Assembly: GCA_025455065.1 (NCBI GenBank)
Contig: JALONG010000009.1
Coordinates: 19,579 to 83,578, forward strand
From: Candidatus Kapaibacterium sp.
GTDB lineage: Bacteria > Bacteroidota > Ignavibacteria > Kapaibacteriales > UBA4661
Length of the DNA: 64,000 nucleotides
Direction of reading: 5' to 3'
The position numbers and the translations under genes were made by a program. Under the pieces are notes generated by a model. The model saw nothing but the letters and a program-made list of their open reading frames with translations. It made no database searches and was not told the origin of the DNA. Below, in pieces: positions 25,890-36,190 of the stretch; the first letter of the stretch is position 1; the number at the start of each line of letters is the position of its first letter.

Positions 25890-27589
25890 TTCATCTCATG
25901 CCCCGCCTCCACATCAGTAGAATCAAGCCCCGCAGGAGTTTCTTTCGGTGTATAATACGAGAAATTTGCGAGAAGTTGGCAGAGTTTATTTTCTAAGCCT
26001 TTGTAGAGCCAGACTGCATTGCCGTTGAATATAAACGAGAACATTAACCGCTCACCGTCCAAGGTGCGAATATACCCCGCTAAAGCGCTCACATTCTTGT
26101 GTGTGCCGGTTTTTGCACGGACGTTATACTCAGCAGTTGTGCCACGCATACGATATTGCAATGTGCCGTCCAGTCCTGAAATTGCCAGAGAATTAACAAA
26201 CTCATTCGCAAAGGGCGTATTTTGGACATTTTCTAACAACCGTAGCATCGAAAGCGGTGCGATTTTATTTCTCCGCGACAATCCCGAACCGTCAAAAACC
26301 TGCACTGTCGGTGCGGATGAACCTGTAATGTGATATTGCTGCAAAGCGCCTTGTAACTGCTCAATCGAAGCATGAATGGTGTGATTGTCGCGTGCTGCAA
26401 TTTCGGGGTCGGGCGAATCAAGTTTTCCGCCACCTACCATCTTAAAAACGTGTTCGGCACAAAAATTATCGCTCTTTTTGTTGATGACATTGACAATATC
26501 CATCAACGGACGGTGTAGAGCAGCAAGTTCGGAAACAGTCGGGGGCGCTTGTTTGACCGCCGAAGCACCGTCAATCGTAATTCCGACAGCTTCAATGCGC
26601 CTTTTGAACATATCAGCCGCAACAAATCCCGGACGTTCAATAAAAAACAGTCGCGAAACAGAAGAATTCGGCGCAAGTGTGCCTTGAATCAAAAATCGCT
26701 GTTTTCCGCCCTTTTGCCCATAGACTTCCGAAATACTAAAGTGCGTACGAACAGTTGCTTTGCGGCGTTTTTTCACAGGCTTGGGTGCAGGCGCAACAGT
26801 CGCTTTAATGTCAAAATCAAACGCATCACAACTCGGAAACGTCTGTACATTGACGGGTTTTCCGATGACACCACCTGCGCTGACAATCACCGTTATCAAA
26901 TTACGCTGAACGCTGAGTGCGCTTATTGGTGCAGTTGGTTGTACTTCGTCGTCGTCGCCGCTATATGCCTGACGGTTTGTTACGCGGTCGAAAAATGTGT
27001 CATCACCGAAAACATTCCCCGTAATACGGCGCACTCCTGCATGGTATAACTGCGTGGAAAGCTGCTCCAAATCACTAATATCCAAAAGCGGGTCGCCATG
27101 TCCAACCAAATAAATATTTCCGTCCAAAACGCCGTCGCGCACTTCCGTTGCATCCGTCAAAACGACAGTTTCCACCGAATAATCCGTACCGAATTTATCC
27201 AGCGCCGCAAAGGTTGAAAAGAGTTTTGTCGTAGAAGCGGGAGTCAGGGGAATGGTGGGATTGAGCGCAAAAAATTCTTTGTTTTGCTGAAGTGAATATA
27301 CTGCCAAGCCGAACTGCGTCTTGCTTTTTTGAAAGGTTGCCGTGTGTTCTGCAAGCAGTTCTTGGATACGGGTTTGGAGTTGAGTAAGCGCACTAACACT
27401 GTCTTCGTGCGAAAGCGGGACTTTCTGCACATCCACACGCTGTGGCGTGGGAATATCGCTTTTGAGGCGGAATTGACTGTTGCGCATTCCCGGAACACGC
27501 TGGGCAAAGAGGGATACTTCAAACAATAGCCCAATAAATACGATGAGCAGTATCGCCGAGAAAAGATTGGATAAACGCTTCATACGCAT
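25886..27589 (-). CDS. dacB: D-alanyl-D-alanine carboxypeptidase/endopeptidase (PBP4, S13)
   Basis: Periplasmic low-molecular-mass penicillin-binding protein that trims or cleaves peptidoglycan cross-links. 567 residues with a signal peptide (about 1-29, ending SLFA). The serine triad is present: nucleophile motif S119-T-T-K122 (TPASTTKLFS), SDN at about 373-375 (NKKSDNFCAEHVF) and KTG at about 493-495 (RAKTGTHKN). The long insertion between the first two motifs is characteristic of S13 enzymes. A basic stretch (KPVKKRRK) interrupts it near 271. ATG at 27589 is used; the open frame extends 3 nt further to a TTG. Convergent with pyrE. Confidence 0.92.
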   Translation of the reverse strand: MRMKRLSNLFSAILLIVFIGLLFEVSLFAQRVPGMRNSQFRLKSDIPTPQRVDVQKVPLSHEDSVSALTQLQTRIQELLAEHTATFQKSKTQFGLAVYSLQQNKEFFALNPTIPLTPASTTKLFSTFAALDKFGTDYSVETVVLTDATEVRDGVLDGNIYLVGHGDPLLDISDLEQLSTQLYHAGVRRITGNVFGDDTFFDRVTNRQAYSGDDDEVQPTAPISALSVQRNLITVIVSAGGVIGKPVNVQTFPSCDAFDFDIKATVAPAPKPVKKRRKATVRTHFSISEVYGQKGGKQRFLIQGTLAPNSSVSRLFFIERPGFVAADMFKRRIEAVGITIDGASAVKQAPPTVSELAALHRPLMDIVNVINKKSDNFCAEHVFKMVGGGKLDSPDPEIAARDNHTIHASIEQLQGALQQYHITGSSAPTVQVFDGSGLSRRNKIAPLSMLRLLENVQNTPFANEFVNSLAISGLDGTLQYRMRGTTAEYNVRAKTGTHKNVSALAGYIRTLDGERLMFSFIFNGNAVWLYKGLENKLCQLLANFSYYTPKETPAGLDSTDVEAGHEMN

Positions 27590-27759
27590 CAAAAATTTGG
27601 TCTGCTAAAACATTCTCATTCATCATCAAAAGCTCATTTGTTGGCTTTCTTCTTTGACGCTCAAAATGTATGCCATTTGCTGAGAAGATTGGGTGTGCAA
27701 ATATACAATGTGGAAGTGTGCGAAGAAAGCATATACGATAAAGAATTTCCGCAAAACGC

Positions 27760-27797
27760 ACAAACGGCTTTAGAAAACGTGTTCTAAAGCCGTTTGT
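27760..27797 (-). terminator. Strong hairpin terminator after DUF4249 gene
   Basis: Perfect 16-bp stem (27760-27775 with 27782-27797, core CAAACGGCTTTAGAA) with a 6-nt loop, 22 nt past the stop at 27819. A T run follows on the minus strand (GTTTTGC), and an A run at 27801-27809 lies on the other side. Confidence 0.85.
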
Positions 27798-27818
27798 GGT
27801 AAAAAAAAAGCAGCAAAT

Positions 27819-28814
27819 TTACGGGCGCACCGTAACTTGCAACGCCCTTGACTGCCCGATAAACAAGCCGATACCGTCGCCCTTAATGTTCCAAAGCGGG
27901 TTTTGACCGCTATTGCCGAAGGGGCTTGCATTGGGAGAATTGCGGGCTTGCGTGGTGATAAAATCCAACAATGCCGCGTCGTGCGCGTAAACACGCATGA
28001 CGCTCACAGTGGAAGCAGTCGCAAGGCGGAAAAGTTGGGGCTTAAAAATAGAATCGCCCTGCACAAAATACCGAACACTCGAAGACACTGTTACTGTTGG
28101 TGTGCTGGAGCCAAAGAGATTTGTTGTGTTCAGCGTAATCGCATTCGTCGTGGAAAGGCGGCTTACGGTATCTTGTGCAGTGAAGGTTTCGATGCGATAT
28201 GCTTCGCCGGAGCGCGCCACAAGCGGAATTTGTGATACTGCTAAAAGCGAAGGAACAATGCCTGTTGCAGGGAATGTGCGCGGACGATTCACCACATAAC
28301 GGAACGGCTCCTGCCGCCAAATAACTGACGGCTGCGGCGCAGCAAGCATTGGTTCTTCGGGAACACGCGTGCTTGCAGTAGCTTGCTTGCCGTTCCACGA
28401 AACTTGAATGGAATAGGTTTTACCTGCTTGAATTGTCAAACCAGACACTTCGTAAAGGCTGGGTTGATTAGACAAACTAAAGTTCAGACTATCAATAAGC
28501 GTACGCGGTGCAACGCGAGGTTGCAAACGTAATGGGAAGGATGCGCCATCAACGGTAATAGTCGCAGCGGCGTTTTCAATGCGACTGAGCTCTACGTTAA
28601 AGGTGTCAAGCGGCGGCAGTGTGCGCGTGATTTGGATATTGTTCAAAGGCTGCCCCGCAACGAGCGAAGCGTAAATCACGATTTTTTCTTCGTGGGGAAT
28701 TTCTACGCCTGTTACGGTAGTAGGCATACAACTTTGTAGTATCCATGCGCTTCCTGCGAAGGTGAGCGCCACAAGAAGCGTTAGAATGAGTTGTTTGAAA
28801 TAAGAGCGATTCAT
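27819..28814 (-). CDS. DUF4249 outer-membrane-associated lipoprotein
   Basis: Predicted lipoprotein of 331 residues with lipobox WILQSC, cysteine at about residue 29. The N-terminal part (EEKIVIYASLVAGQPLNNIQ, then a regular beta-rich region with FPLRL and YSIQVSWNGKQATA) matches DUF4249 proteins of Bacteroidota, which are usually encoded next to a TonB-dependent receptor and thought to assist it at the outer membrane. That receptor is indeed 211 bp upstream on the same strand. ATG at 28814 is preferred over the TTG at 28823. The gap between the two genes contains an inverted repeat. Confidence 0.8.
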   Translation of the reverse strand: MNRSYFKQLILTLLVALTFAGSAWILQSCMPTTVTGVEIPHEEKIVIYASLVAGQPLNNIQITRTLPPLDTFNVELSRIENAAATITVDGASFPLRLQPRVAPRTLIDSLNFSLSNQPSLYEVSGLTIQAGKTYSIQVSWNGKQATASTRVPEEPMLAAPQPSVIWRQEPFRYVVNRPRTFPATGIVPSLLAVSQIPLVARSGEAYRIETFTAQDTVSRLSTTNAITLNTTNLFGSSTPTVTVSSSVRYFVQGDSIFKPQLFRLATASTVSVMRVYAHDAALLDFITTQARNSPNASPFGNSGQNPLWNIKGDGIGLFIGQSRALQVTVRP

Positions 28815-28897
28815 AGTGTTCAAAAGAAATCAAAATGTTGGTGAAGTGGGAAAAGGTGTCATTCTTAAAGCGTAACCTATCAAGTCTTTCGAGAATA

Positions 28898-29000
28898 ATT
28901 GTCCACGAATTGCACGAATCCTCACGAATAACGATAATCACACCGTCTTTTTGATTCAAACAAAATGAGATTCGTGTCAATTCGTGCGATTCGTGGATAA
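28898..29000. repeat. Dispersed intergenic repeat (ATTCGTG family), copies 2 and 3, inverted
   Basis: Copy 2 (28898-28929, minus sense) matches 17114-17145 at 30 of 32 positions. Copy 3 (28969-29000, plus sense) is a rearranged version made of GATTCGTG, CAATTCGTG and GATTCGTGGAT. Facing each other, they can fold into a long imperfect hairpin between the TonB receptor and the DUF4249 gene, where it could act as an attenuator or partial terminator. Confidence 0.8.
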
Positions 29001-29025
29001 ATTTTTGTGGAATTGACCAGTGACC

Positions 29026-31461
29026 TTAAAACTTAAAGCCAATACTCAAGGTCGGGATAATCCCAAAGAGCGCCGTCTGCTGAACGCTGGGAACGAGGAT
29101 ATTCGCAGAGTTTGCACGAGGACCTTCGCCAACAGGTATGGGTGCTGCGTTTGTAGCCGTGCCGTAGCGGACGACCCATTGGAACGGATTTTGACGGTTG
29201 TAGGCGTTGTACACGCTCAAAGCCGCATTAAACGGTAATCCGAACCACGTAAAGTAGTGCGTGATGTTCACGTCCAATTTGTGAAAATCCGGCAAGCGGA
29301 AGCCGTTACGCTCGGTGTAATTCACCCGAACGCCTTGGATAAGCGGGTTTGTCTGCTGAATGCCGCCCACAGTCGGAAAAGAGTATTGCGCCGAGGGCAT
29401 CGTAAATGCTTGCCCCGTAGCAAATGTCCATGTTGCGCCCAATTCCCACACATCAGAAAGTTTGTATGTGCCAACAACAGAAATATCATGGCGGCGGTCG
29501 AATCGCGGAAAAAAGGGCTTGCCGTCATTGAGTTCAGCAAAAGTGCGTGTCGCCCATGAAAGCGTGTAGCCAATCCATCCCGTGAAAGCACCCATGCGCT
29601 TTTCCAAGAAAAATTCCACGCCGTAAGCATCGCCCACGCCTTCGGTCAAAACCGATTCGGTTGGAGCAAGCAAGCCGAAAGGCGCATTATCTCTGAATTC
29701 ATAGAGATTTCGCATGAACTTGTAGTAGCCTTCCACGCTGAAGGTATATTCACCGTTGAGCAGTTTCGTTTCCGCGCCAAGCACGTACTGAATAGCGTTT
29801 GCGGGCTTGATGTTGTTCGTTGCAGGAAACCACGTGTCGGTAGGCAGCGCCACATCGTTACGGATGACCAAATGCAAAAACTGGTTCGCAATAGCAAACG
29901 CGCCTTTGATAGAAAGGTCGTTCACAAAACTGTCCGTGTTGCCGCTAAATACACTATACGATACGGATGCTCGCGGCTCAGGCAGGAAGCGGTCTCCACG
30001 CTGGAAGTACGCCATGCGTAAACCGATATTCGTTGTAAATTTCTCGCTGATTTCCCACTCATCTTGCGCATAGATACTCGCTTCCAGAGCATCAATCGTG
30101 TTATTGGAGCCGAGTGCCGCAAGTGCCTGACCGAAAGGCAAACTCTTCGATTCTACCAGCGTTGTAAAGCGGTGGAAGGTCGCATCAAAGCCAAATTTGA
30201 CCTTGTGTTCGGTTGCCGGAAAATACTGCGCGTCGCCACGCAAGGTAAAATCACGGATTTGGGAAAATGTCGTAAAACCGACTTCGTTATCACCTGTGCC
30301 AAAGCCAATGTTGATGCCTGTTCGGTAATCGGTGTAAATTGCGGAGAAGTTTGAGAAGAGCGTCGGCGAGAAGGTATGCGCCCAGCGAATGTTCGCCGTT
30401 GCATTACCCCAATCAATACCGAAACGCAAGGCTTGGTCAGCCGTTGCCCCGGCAGCAGACGAGGTTAGTACGTCATTCCCGAAATAACCGCTCACATAGA
30501 GGCGGTCGTCATCGGAAATTTTGTAATTGAGTTTTGCGTTAAGGTCGTAAAAGTAATAATTAAGACTGCTTTGCTGCCCCGAAATGGCGGAACTCAGCGC
30601 CAAAAGCGGGTCTAAGTAGGTTCTACGTCCCGAAACCATAAACGATACATCGTCGCCAATCGGACCTTCAATAGTCGCACGAGCCGCAATAAGACTGAGG
30701 TTTACTGTACCGCCGAACTTTTCTTTCGAGCCTTCTTTCATCGTGAGGTCAATCACACTGGACAAACGTCCGCCGTATTCGGCAGGAAACGCACCTTTAA
30801 TCACGCGAACATCACGAATAGCGTCGTTATTAAAAACACTCAGAAAACCGCCTAAATGCGAGGGATTATAGACAATCACACCATCAAGCAGCGTTAAATT
30901 CTGGTCGGGTGAGCCACCGCGCACGTATAAGCCGCTTGAAAGCTCACCACCGGACTTGATGCCAGGCATATACTGAAGCATACGGAACACATCTGCTTCG
31001 CCGCCAATGGTGGGCAGTTTCCGCACCATATCTGCTTTCAGTTCCACAGCGCTGATATTTGCAACGGATTTTGTTTCGCGCTCTGCCGTAATCGTAACCT
31101 CGCCAGCGCTCACATTTGCTTGCTTCAGTGCGATATTCATCTTCACAGCAGCATCGGGTTTGTCAATGGTAATCGCTTTGGAAAATTGTTTGAAACCTAC
31201 GCCGCGCACAACAAGGAAATACGAGCCTTGAGGGACAGTGGGAATAGAATAAAAGCCGTATTTATTTGTCCGCGCACCACGTAAAATGGCGCTTGCAGAC
31301 GACGCAGTTTCGTCTTTCGACAAAATCACATTTACGCCGATAACTGCTTCGCCTGAGCCTGCTTCGCTTACCGTGCCGGAAATCACGCCGTTTTGAGCAG
31401 GCAAAAGCCTTGCGAACAGCATCAGGGCTGCTGTTAGAACAGAGAGTTTGAAAAACTTCAT
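29026..31461 (-). CDS. TonB-dependent outer-membrane receptor (DUF4249 partner)
   Basis: Outer-membrane transporter of 811 residues. Signal peptide 1-22 (ending LLPAQ), carboxypeptidase-regulatory-like domain at about 23-115 (GVISGTVSEAGSGEAVIGVN), plug domain at about 120-230 (GGEADVFRMLQYMPGI, then GLYVRGGSPDQNLTLLDG), and a barrel ending in IPTLSIGFKF. The plug is of the type that pairs with DUF4249 lipoproteins, and the gene downstream is one. Substrate unknown. Unlike the receptor at 4353-7196, no Pho-box-like array is seen upstream, so it is probably under different control. Confidence 0.92.
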   Translation of the reverse strand: MKFFKLSVLTAALMLFARLLPAQNGVISGTVSEAGSGEAVIGVNVILSKDETASSASAILRGARTNKYGFYSIPTVPQGSYFLVVRGVGFKQFSKAITIDKPDAAVKMNIALKQANVSAGEVTITAERETKSVANISAVELKADMVRKLPTIGGEADVFRMLQYMPGIKSGGELSSGLYVRGGSPDQNLTLLDGVIVYNPSHLGGFLSVFNNDAIRDVRVIKGAFPAEYGGRLSSVIDLTMKEGSKEKFGGTVNLSLIAARATIEGPIGDDVSFMVSGRRTYLDPLLALSSAISGQQSSLNYYFYDLNAKLNYKISDDDRLYVSGYFGNDVLTSSAAGATADQALRFGIDWGNATANIRWAHTFSPTLFSNFSAIYTDYRTGINIGFGTGDNEVGFTTFSQIRDFTLRGDAQYFPATEHKVKFGFDATFHRFTTLVESKSLPFGQALAALGSNNTIDALEASIYAQDEWEISEKFTTNIGLRMAYFQRGDRFLPEPRASVSYSVFSGNTDSFVNDLSIKGAFAIANQFLHLVIRNDVALPTDTWFPATNNIKPANAIQYVLGAETKLLNGEYTFSVEGYYKFMRNLYEFRDNAPFGLLAPTESVLTEGVGDAYGVEFFLEKRMGAFTGWIGYTLSWATRTFAELNDGKPFFPRFDRRHDISVVGTYKLSDVWELGATWTFATGQAFTMPSAQYSFPTVGGIQQTNPLIQGVRVNYTERNGFRLPDFHKLDVNITHYFTWFGLPFNAALSVYNAYNRQNPFQWVVRYGTATNAAPIPVGEGPRANSANILVPSVQQTALFGIIPTLSIGFKF

Positions 31462-31681
31462 GGAGAAAAACCTTGAGAATGAGGGAGGTTATTGAATTGC
31501 AGTGGTGAATGGCGAATAACTCGACAAATGACTTTACGCAAGTATTCATCAAGAAAAAGCCTGTGGTGACAGATTGGTTACAAACTGACGAGAACTGTGG
31601 TGAAACCTGTCTTGCCACAGTAAACGATTCAGTTGGTACGTTATTGTACAAAAATTTGTTTCAAATTGTTCAATATTGCAT
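31462..31681. other. Upstream region of TonB receptor, no gene recognised
   Basis: The gap from 31462 to 31790 holds the upstream region of the receptor and, at its far end, a terminator for the next gene. An 88-codon plus-strand frame (31509-31775) runs through that terminator and is considered chance. Confidence 0.5.
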
Positions 31682-31737
31682 AAAAAAATGCCTGACTCCT
31701 CAAACGCTTGGAAAATTGCGTTTGCAGAAACAGGCAT
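31682..31737 (-). terminator. Rho-independent terminator after CotH protein gene
   Basis: Arms 31688-31707 and 31718-31737 form a 20-bp stem with a few mismatches (outer ATGCCTG/CAGGCAT, inner CAAACGC/GCGTTTG). On the minus strand it is followed by seven T residues (31682-31688). It lies about 54 nt past the stop at 31791. Confidence 0.88.
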
Positions 31738-31790
31738 GGTACTTTTTGTGGGAACCGTTCGGGGAAAATCTTTAACAGGCGTTTGAGTGA

Positions 31791-34253
31791 TTAATTCTTC
31801 ACAAACCGCTTCCCAACTGCTCCGCAACGCAAATAATACACGCCTTGCGGAAGAATACCGAGTTGTACTGTCATCGTATTTTTTGCCGAAAGCCGCATCA
31901 CTACTTGCCCGAAAGTATTATAGATTTCCACCGTGTTTCCGTGTACATCCCCGCCGAACTGTACCGTCACTTGCTCTGATGCAGGGAGAGGATAAATACT
32001 CACTTCGCCTTCAATGGCGTTCTGTTGCTCACGAACACTTGTCGCCATGAGGTTGTTTGTCGTGCGGGGCGACGGCGTTTGTATGGCAAAATTATCCGTT
32101 CCATTGGGTACACGCGCATAACTCACATTTGCTGCCAAAGCAGGAAAGGTAACTTGGTCTATCATACGCCCTGTGGAGTCCGATAAAATAGCAGATTCAC
32201 CGCTTGCCGACAGTTTGAAACTTGCGTGGAGTGGTCCTTCGGTGGGTTCTTCGTCTGCCCAAACGATGAGGTAGCCGTTGGCGGGAATAACCGTACCAGC
32301 CGGAAAGCGCCATTTTAAGGGCGTTGCAGGGGCATCGCTGAGATAATAGCCGCTCATATTTATTGCTGCATTAGTATTGTTGTAGAGTTCAATCCAATCC
32401 TCAAAATCACCTGCTTCATCCTTCGCACCGTTGGTATTACTTGCAACAATTTCATTCACGACGACCGTTTTTTCCGCCGTTCCACTTGATGCCACCGTAT
32501 AAACGAACACATCATGCTCTGCTCCCAAGGGCAGATAGGAAGCGCTTTTTACGGCATTATTGGCAATCGCTTCCACATAATACCGCACCACTGTTCCCCC
32601 AGCAAACCCGGGAATAGTGCCGCCGTAGAGACCGTCGCCCACCGCACCGTCATTGTGCGCTCCGTCGTCAAACATGGCAGCAGCCGTGAAACCGCCTACC
32701 AAGCCGCTTGCGTAATACACGCTCACTTTGTTCACGCCGTTTGCCGAACTTACTTGCGCTTGTACTTTCACGGGTTCTTGTGCTGCGGGAGCGGTTTCTG
32801 CACGTCCGGCATTATTGAAATATTTCACAGAAGAGAGTGCCAGTGCGGTTTGTGCGACTTCGGGATGAGCAAGCAAAAACGCTCGGCGATTGGTGACAAA
32901 TGTCTTTAATGCCGGAACACCGCTTGTATATTGGGCTGTGGGGTAGAGTTTTTTCGTATCGGAAGCGACTTCTGCGGCAATTTGGCGGTCTAATTCGTCA
33001 ATCACCGCATTCACGTTGGCGGAAGTGAAGGTTTCCTGCAAAATAGCGCGGTAATGCGCCAAATAACGCTGCCGAACTTCAGGAATACTCAGAAGTTTGT
33101 GCAAAAGCGGATAATTGGCATTTCCCGAATTTTTGAAGGGACCCCAATCTGCACTCGTCGCAAAGTTGCTTTGAAACGAGGAGTTTCCGTCGTATTCAAG
33201 CGGCATGGAGCGCCCTGTTTCCGGCTCGTAATAGACATAATAATCTTGCTTGCCCTTCATAATGTAGCTGTCGTCATCGGTAAAAATGTTCTCCACCGCA
33301 AGAAACCACAGCGCTTTATCAATATCAATCGTTTTGTCAATCGCTGTGATATTCGCCGCCGTCGCCGTGCTGAGAGTTTGACACGCCGTTATCAACTTTT
33401 GCCACGAATCCGCAATGTCGCTGGATTTTAGGTCGTAATAACGCTTGTATGTTGCCGAATCATTGCCGAGAAAGTTCATTCCCGCCGTGCCGTCGCCCCA
33501 GCCGCCGGGCATTGCGCCCATACCGCCACCGGGGGGCATACCGCCTCCCGGAGGAAGACCACCACCCGGAACAGTATTGGTCTGGCTTTCCACCGTTGCA
33601 CGAAACCGCGCACCGTTATTGCTCAAGAACCATTCTTTGAGAAACGTTTTGTCAATCGCTTGAATGTTCGCGTAAATGCCCCAATCTTCACCGTTGATGT
33701 ACAACCGTACATAATTCGCTTTTGCCATCGGCGTATAGCGGCTTCCCAGCCGATCATAGAGGACTTCCCGCATAAACGTCGGGTCTTGGTGGGCGTTATT
33801 GAATTTGAGGTTTTTATAGCCCATCAGCGTTTGGTCGCCGTTTACAAAATCGGTTTCAACAGCAAACGATTTTTTTTGCGATGTGCCTGTGCCGGTGTAC
33901 GATGTATTACCGCGAAAGCGCACACCTACGCCGTTGTATTTCACGCCGTCCACTTCCATATTGGCGTGGATATTGCCTTCGGTGGCATAATTTGCCGTCA
34001 AAAGCGCCCAATAATTGGGCTGCGTGAAGGACAGATAAACTTTGCGAATTGTGCCGCGTTCATACAAGCCCGTTGGTGCTTTCCCGCCGGAAAGCAGCAT
34101 TGTAGCGCCTTCCGAGAGATACCACTGGTTTGGCAGCGATTGTACGCTCAGGGTTTGTGCAGAAATTTTTGACGGCAGTGCAAGAGTAAAACTTACTGCA
34201 AGAAGGAGAAGCAACGCAAGCAGTAATGAGCGTTGCAGGCGAAATGAATTCAT
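31791..34253 (-). CDS. T9SS-sorted CotH kinase / lamin-tail protein
   Basis: Secreted 820-residue multidomain protein. Signal peptide 1-33 (ending SKISAQ). A CotH-type atypical kinase domain spans about 90-435: FRGNTSYTGTGTSQKKSFAV, NLKFNNAHQDPTFMREVLYD, ALWFLAVENIFTDDDSYIMK and the metal-binding type MPLEYDGNSSF are all recognisable. A glycine/proline/methionine-rich linker (repeats of PPGGGM) interrupts this domain near 225-250. A lamin-tail domain follows at about 610-720 (VVVNEIVASNTNGAK, then DWIELYNNT), then a T9SS sorting domain (IYPLPASEQVTVQF, then IYNTFGQVV, ending KRFVKN). CotH was first known from spore coats, where it phosphorylates coat protein; secreted bacterial members are widespread. 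ATG at 34253 is chosen because the longer frame to 34346 has 31 residues unlike a signal peptide. Confidence 0.88.
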   Translation of the reverse strand: MNSFRLQRSLLLALLLLLAVSFTLALPSKISAQTLSVQSLPNQWYLSEGATMLLSGGKAPTGLYERGTIRKVYLSFTQPNYWALLTANYATEGNIHANMEVDGVKYNGVGVRFRGNTSYTGTGTSQKKSFAVETDFVNGDQTLMGYKNLKFNNAHQDPTFMREVLYDRLGSRYTPMAKANYVRLYINGEDWGIYANIQAIDKTFLKEWFLSNNGARFRATVESQTNTVPGGGLPPGGGMPPGGGMGAMPGGWGDGTAGMNFLGNDSATYKRYYDLKSSDIADSWQKLITACQTLSTATAANITAIDKTIDIDKALWFLAVENIFTDDDSYIMKGKQDYYVYYEPETGRSMPLEYDGNSSFQSNFATSADWGPFKNSGNANYPLLHKLLSIPEVRQRYLAHYRAILQETFTSANVNAVIDELDRQIAAEVASDTKKLYPTAQYTSGVPALKTFVTNRRAFLLAHPEVAQTALALSSVKYFNNAGRAETAPAAQEPVKVQAQVSSANGVNKVSVYYASGLVGGFTAAAMFDDGAHNDGAVGDGLYGGTIPGFAGGTVVRYYVEAIANNAVKSASYLPLGAEHDVFVYTVASSGTAEKTVVVNEIVASNTNGAKDEAGDFEDWIELYNNTNAAINMSGYYLSDAPATPLKWRFPAGTVIPANGYLIVWADEEPTEGPLHASFKLSASGESAILSDSTGRMIDQVTFPALAANVSYARVPNGTDNFAIQTPSPRTTNNLMATSVREQQNAIEGEVSIYPLPASEQVTVQFGGDVHGNTVEIYNTFGQVVMRLSAKNTMTVQLGILPQGVYYLRCGAVGKRFVKN

Positions 34254-34357
34254 AACGATACCCCAAAAAGTGATGTGGAAATTATAGCTGAATAAGGATT
34301 GTGCTTTGGCAAAGAGGAACATCGCTAAACCAAAAAAGTTACACAATCGAGTAACGC

Positions 34358-36178
34358 TTATTTCCTCGCTGCGGGAAGTTTTTTTGCGTGTGAAAAATGC
34401 TTCGTATTTCCCTGAAGCCGCTTTCTTCCACGCTCCTCTACAACTCCTTGAAAACGACCCAGAGCCTCTTGCAGTGCGGAGGTCAGCGCAGCAAGATTCT
34501 CAGCGGCTTCGGCGATAATGCCGACATCATCGGCAGAGCGCTCGGAAATCGTCGTAATACGGTTCACACTCGCGCTCACATTCTCGCCCGCAGCCGATTG
34601 TTCCTCGCTTGCAGCGGCAATGTTTTGAATAAGCTCCACCATTGCTTCCGAACTTTTCACCACGCCGTGCAGTGCCGTTCCGGCGTTGTCGGCAAGCGTG
34701 ATGCCTTGTTTTACTTGGTCGTTACCTTCGTTCATCACCTTGACGGCATCGGAGGTTTCTCGCTGAATGGCGTTAATCATTGTGGTAATCTGCTTCGTAG
34801 CTTGCGTGGTACGCTCTGCGAGTTTACGGACTTCATCGGCAACAACCGCAAAACCGCGCCCCTGCTCGCCTGCGCGGGCTGCTTCGATAGCGGCGTTCAG
34901 CGCCAGCAAATTCGTCTGGTCTGCAATTTCGTTGATAACAAGCGTGATTTCGCCAATCTCCGCACTGGATGCACCCAGCTTTTCAATCGTTTTTACTGAT
35001 TGTGCTACGACATTGGCAATTTGCCGAATTTTATCCACCGTTTGAATCACCACAAAACCACCGGATTGAGCAATGGTACGGTTTTGCACCGCTACTTCGG
35101 ATGTTCGTGCAGCGCTGCGGGCGTTGTCGGCAATCGTTGTGGTCATTTGGCTCATCGAAGCGCGTATTTCCTGTGTTTGTGTGGCTTGCCCTTCGGCTGC
35201 ATCGGCAATAAGGATGCTCCGCTCTTGGATATTTGCTGCCGCTTCAGCGACATTTTCCGCCGCTTCATGCACCTGCGCCATCATACGTTGTACATTCTGA
35301 ACGGCAGCATTAAAGCCATTACAGAGGTCTCCGATTGCGTCATCACTCGACACGTCCAAGCGTACTTCAAGATTGCCATTAGCAAATTCTTGCATTGTTG
35401 CCAAAATTTCTTCCACACTTTTTTGTAAGTATTCTTGCTGCTCCACAGCCTTTTGTTGCGCTTCCACAGCCCGCATCTCGCCTTCATGCGCAACGATTGT
35501 TTGCTTGGAAATTTCGTCATTTGCCCTGAGCAGACTTTCCAACATTTCCCCGAAAGACCGCATGAGTTCTCCCGTTTCATCGCTTCCGGCGCTGTTGTAG
35601 GGAATCGGAGTCGTCAAATCACCTTCGCTCACACGCTGCGCCGCATCACGCAGGGCAATAACAGGCTTTGCAAGGTTTCGTGCCAGAAAATACACGCCTA
35701 CGCTGCCCAGCAAAAACAAGCCCGCAATCACACCAAGCATCGTCAGCGTCCGAGTCCGAATAAGCGCAGCAATACGCTTTGTAGAAGACCCCACAACCAC
35801 AACTCCCTTCAGCGACGGTGATTCAACCGAAGAGCGCTTCACAACAAGGCTGTCAGTCTGCGTAATATTTTCGGCAAACTCGAATTTTTCAGGAAATGCC
35901 GCAATCGTCTGACCGTCGCTCACCAAAGCAACGAAGCGCACATCAGGGTTTTGCTTCACGTAATCAATCGCCCTTTGGGCGCTCTGCAAATCTTGATTTT
36001 GCAGACCAATCGAAACACCCAAGGCGACTGTTTCCGCTAGCGCCTGTGATTCACGGGTGAAGGATTCAAGCAGGGTTTCACGGGTTTGTGTCGGGAAATA
36101 TATTCCCACAAAGACGACTATCGCCAAGAGCAAGGCATTGACGAGAAGTTGGATTTTGGTGCGAAGGCGGAAGCGCAT
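34358..36178 (-). CDS. Methyl-accepting chemotaxis protein
   Basis: Inner-membrane chemoreceptor of 606 residues. TM1 at about 9-28, a short periplasmic sensor of about 115 residues, TM2 at about 146-165, HAMP at about 166-220, a second HAMP-like or linker region, and the long coiled-coil signalling hairpin. The tip contains the invariant block [20 protein letters not shown] followed by [20 protein letters not shown]. It signals through CheW/CheA, which are not in this window. ATG at 36178 is preferred. The open frame reaches 36241 only because a 15-bp tandem repeat upstream stays in frame, adding TNDQV repeats that look non-native. The C-terminal tail is basic ([17 protein letters not shown]) with no pentapeptide tether. 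Confidence 0.93.
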   Translation of the reverse strand: MRFRLRTKIQLLVNALLLAIVVFVGIYFPTQTRETLLESFTRESQALAETVALGVSIGLQNQDLQSAQRAIDYVKQNPDVRFVALVSDGQTIAAFPEKFEFAENITQTDSLVVKRSSVESPSLKGVVVVGSSTKRIAALIRTRTLTMLGVIAGLFLLGSVGVYFLARNLAKPVIALRDAAQRVSEGDLTTPIPYNSAGSDETGELMRSFGEMLESLLRANDEISKQTIVAHEGEMRAVEAQQKAVEQQEYLQKSVEEILATMQEFANGNLEVRLDVSSDDAIGDLCNGFNAAVQNVQRMMAQVHEAAENVAEAAANIQERSILIADAAEGQATQTQEIRASMSQMTTTIADNARSAARTSEVAVQNRTIAQSGGFVVIQTVDKIRQIANVVAQSVKTIEKLGASSAEIGEITLVINEIADQTNLLALNAAIEAARAGEQGRGFAVVADEVRKLAERTTQATKQITTMINAIQRETSDAVKVMNEGNDQVKQGITLADNAGTALHGVVKSSEAMVELIQNIAAASEEQSAAGENVSASVNRITTISERSADDVGIIAEAAENLAALTSALQEALGRFQGVVEERGRKRLQGNTKHFSHAKKLPAARK

Positions 36179-36190
36179 AGAGTGGGGCTT

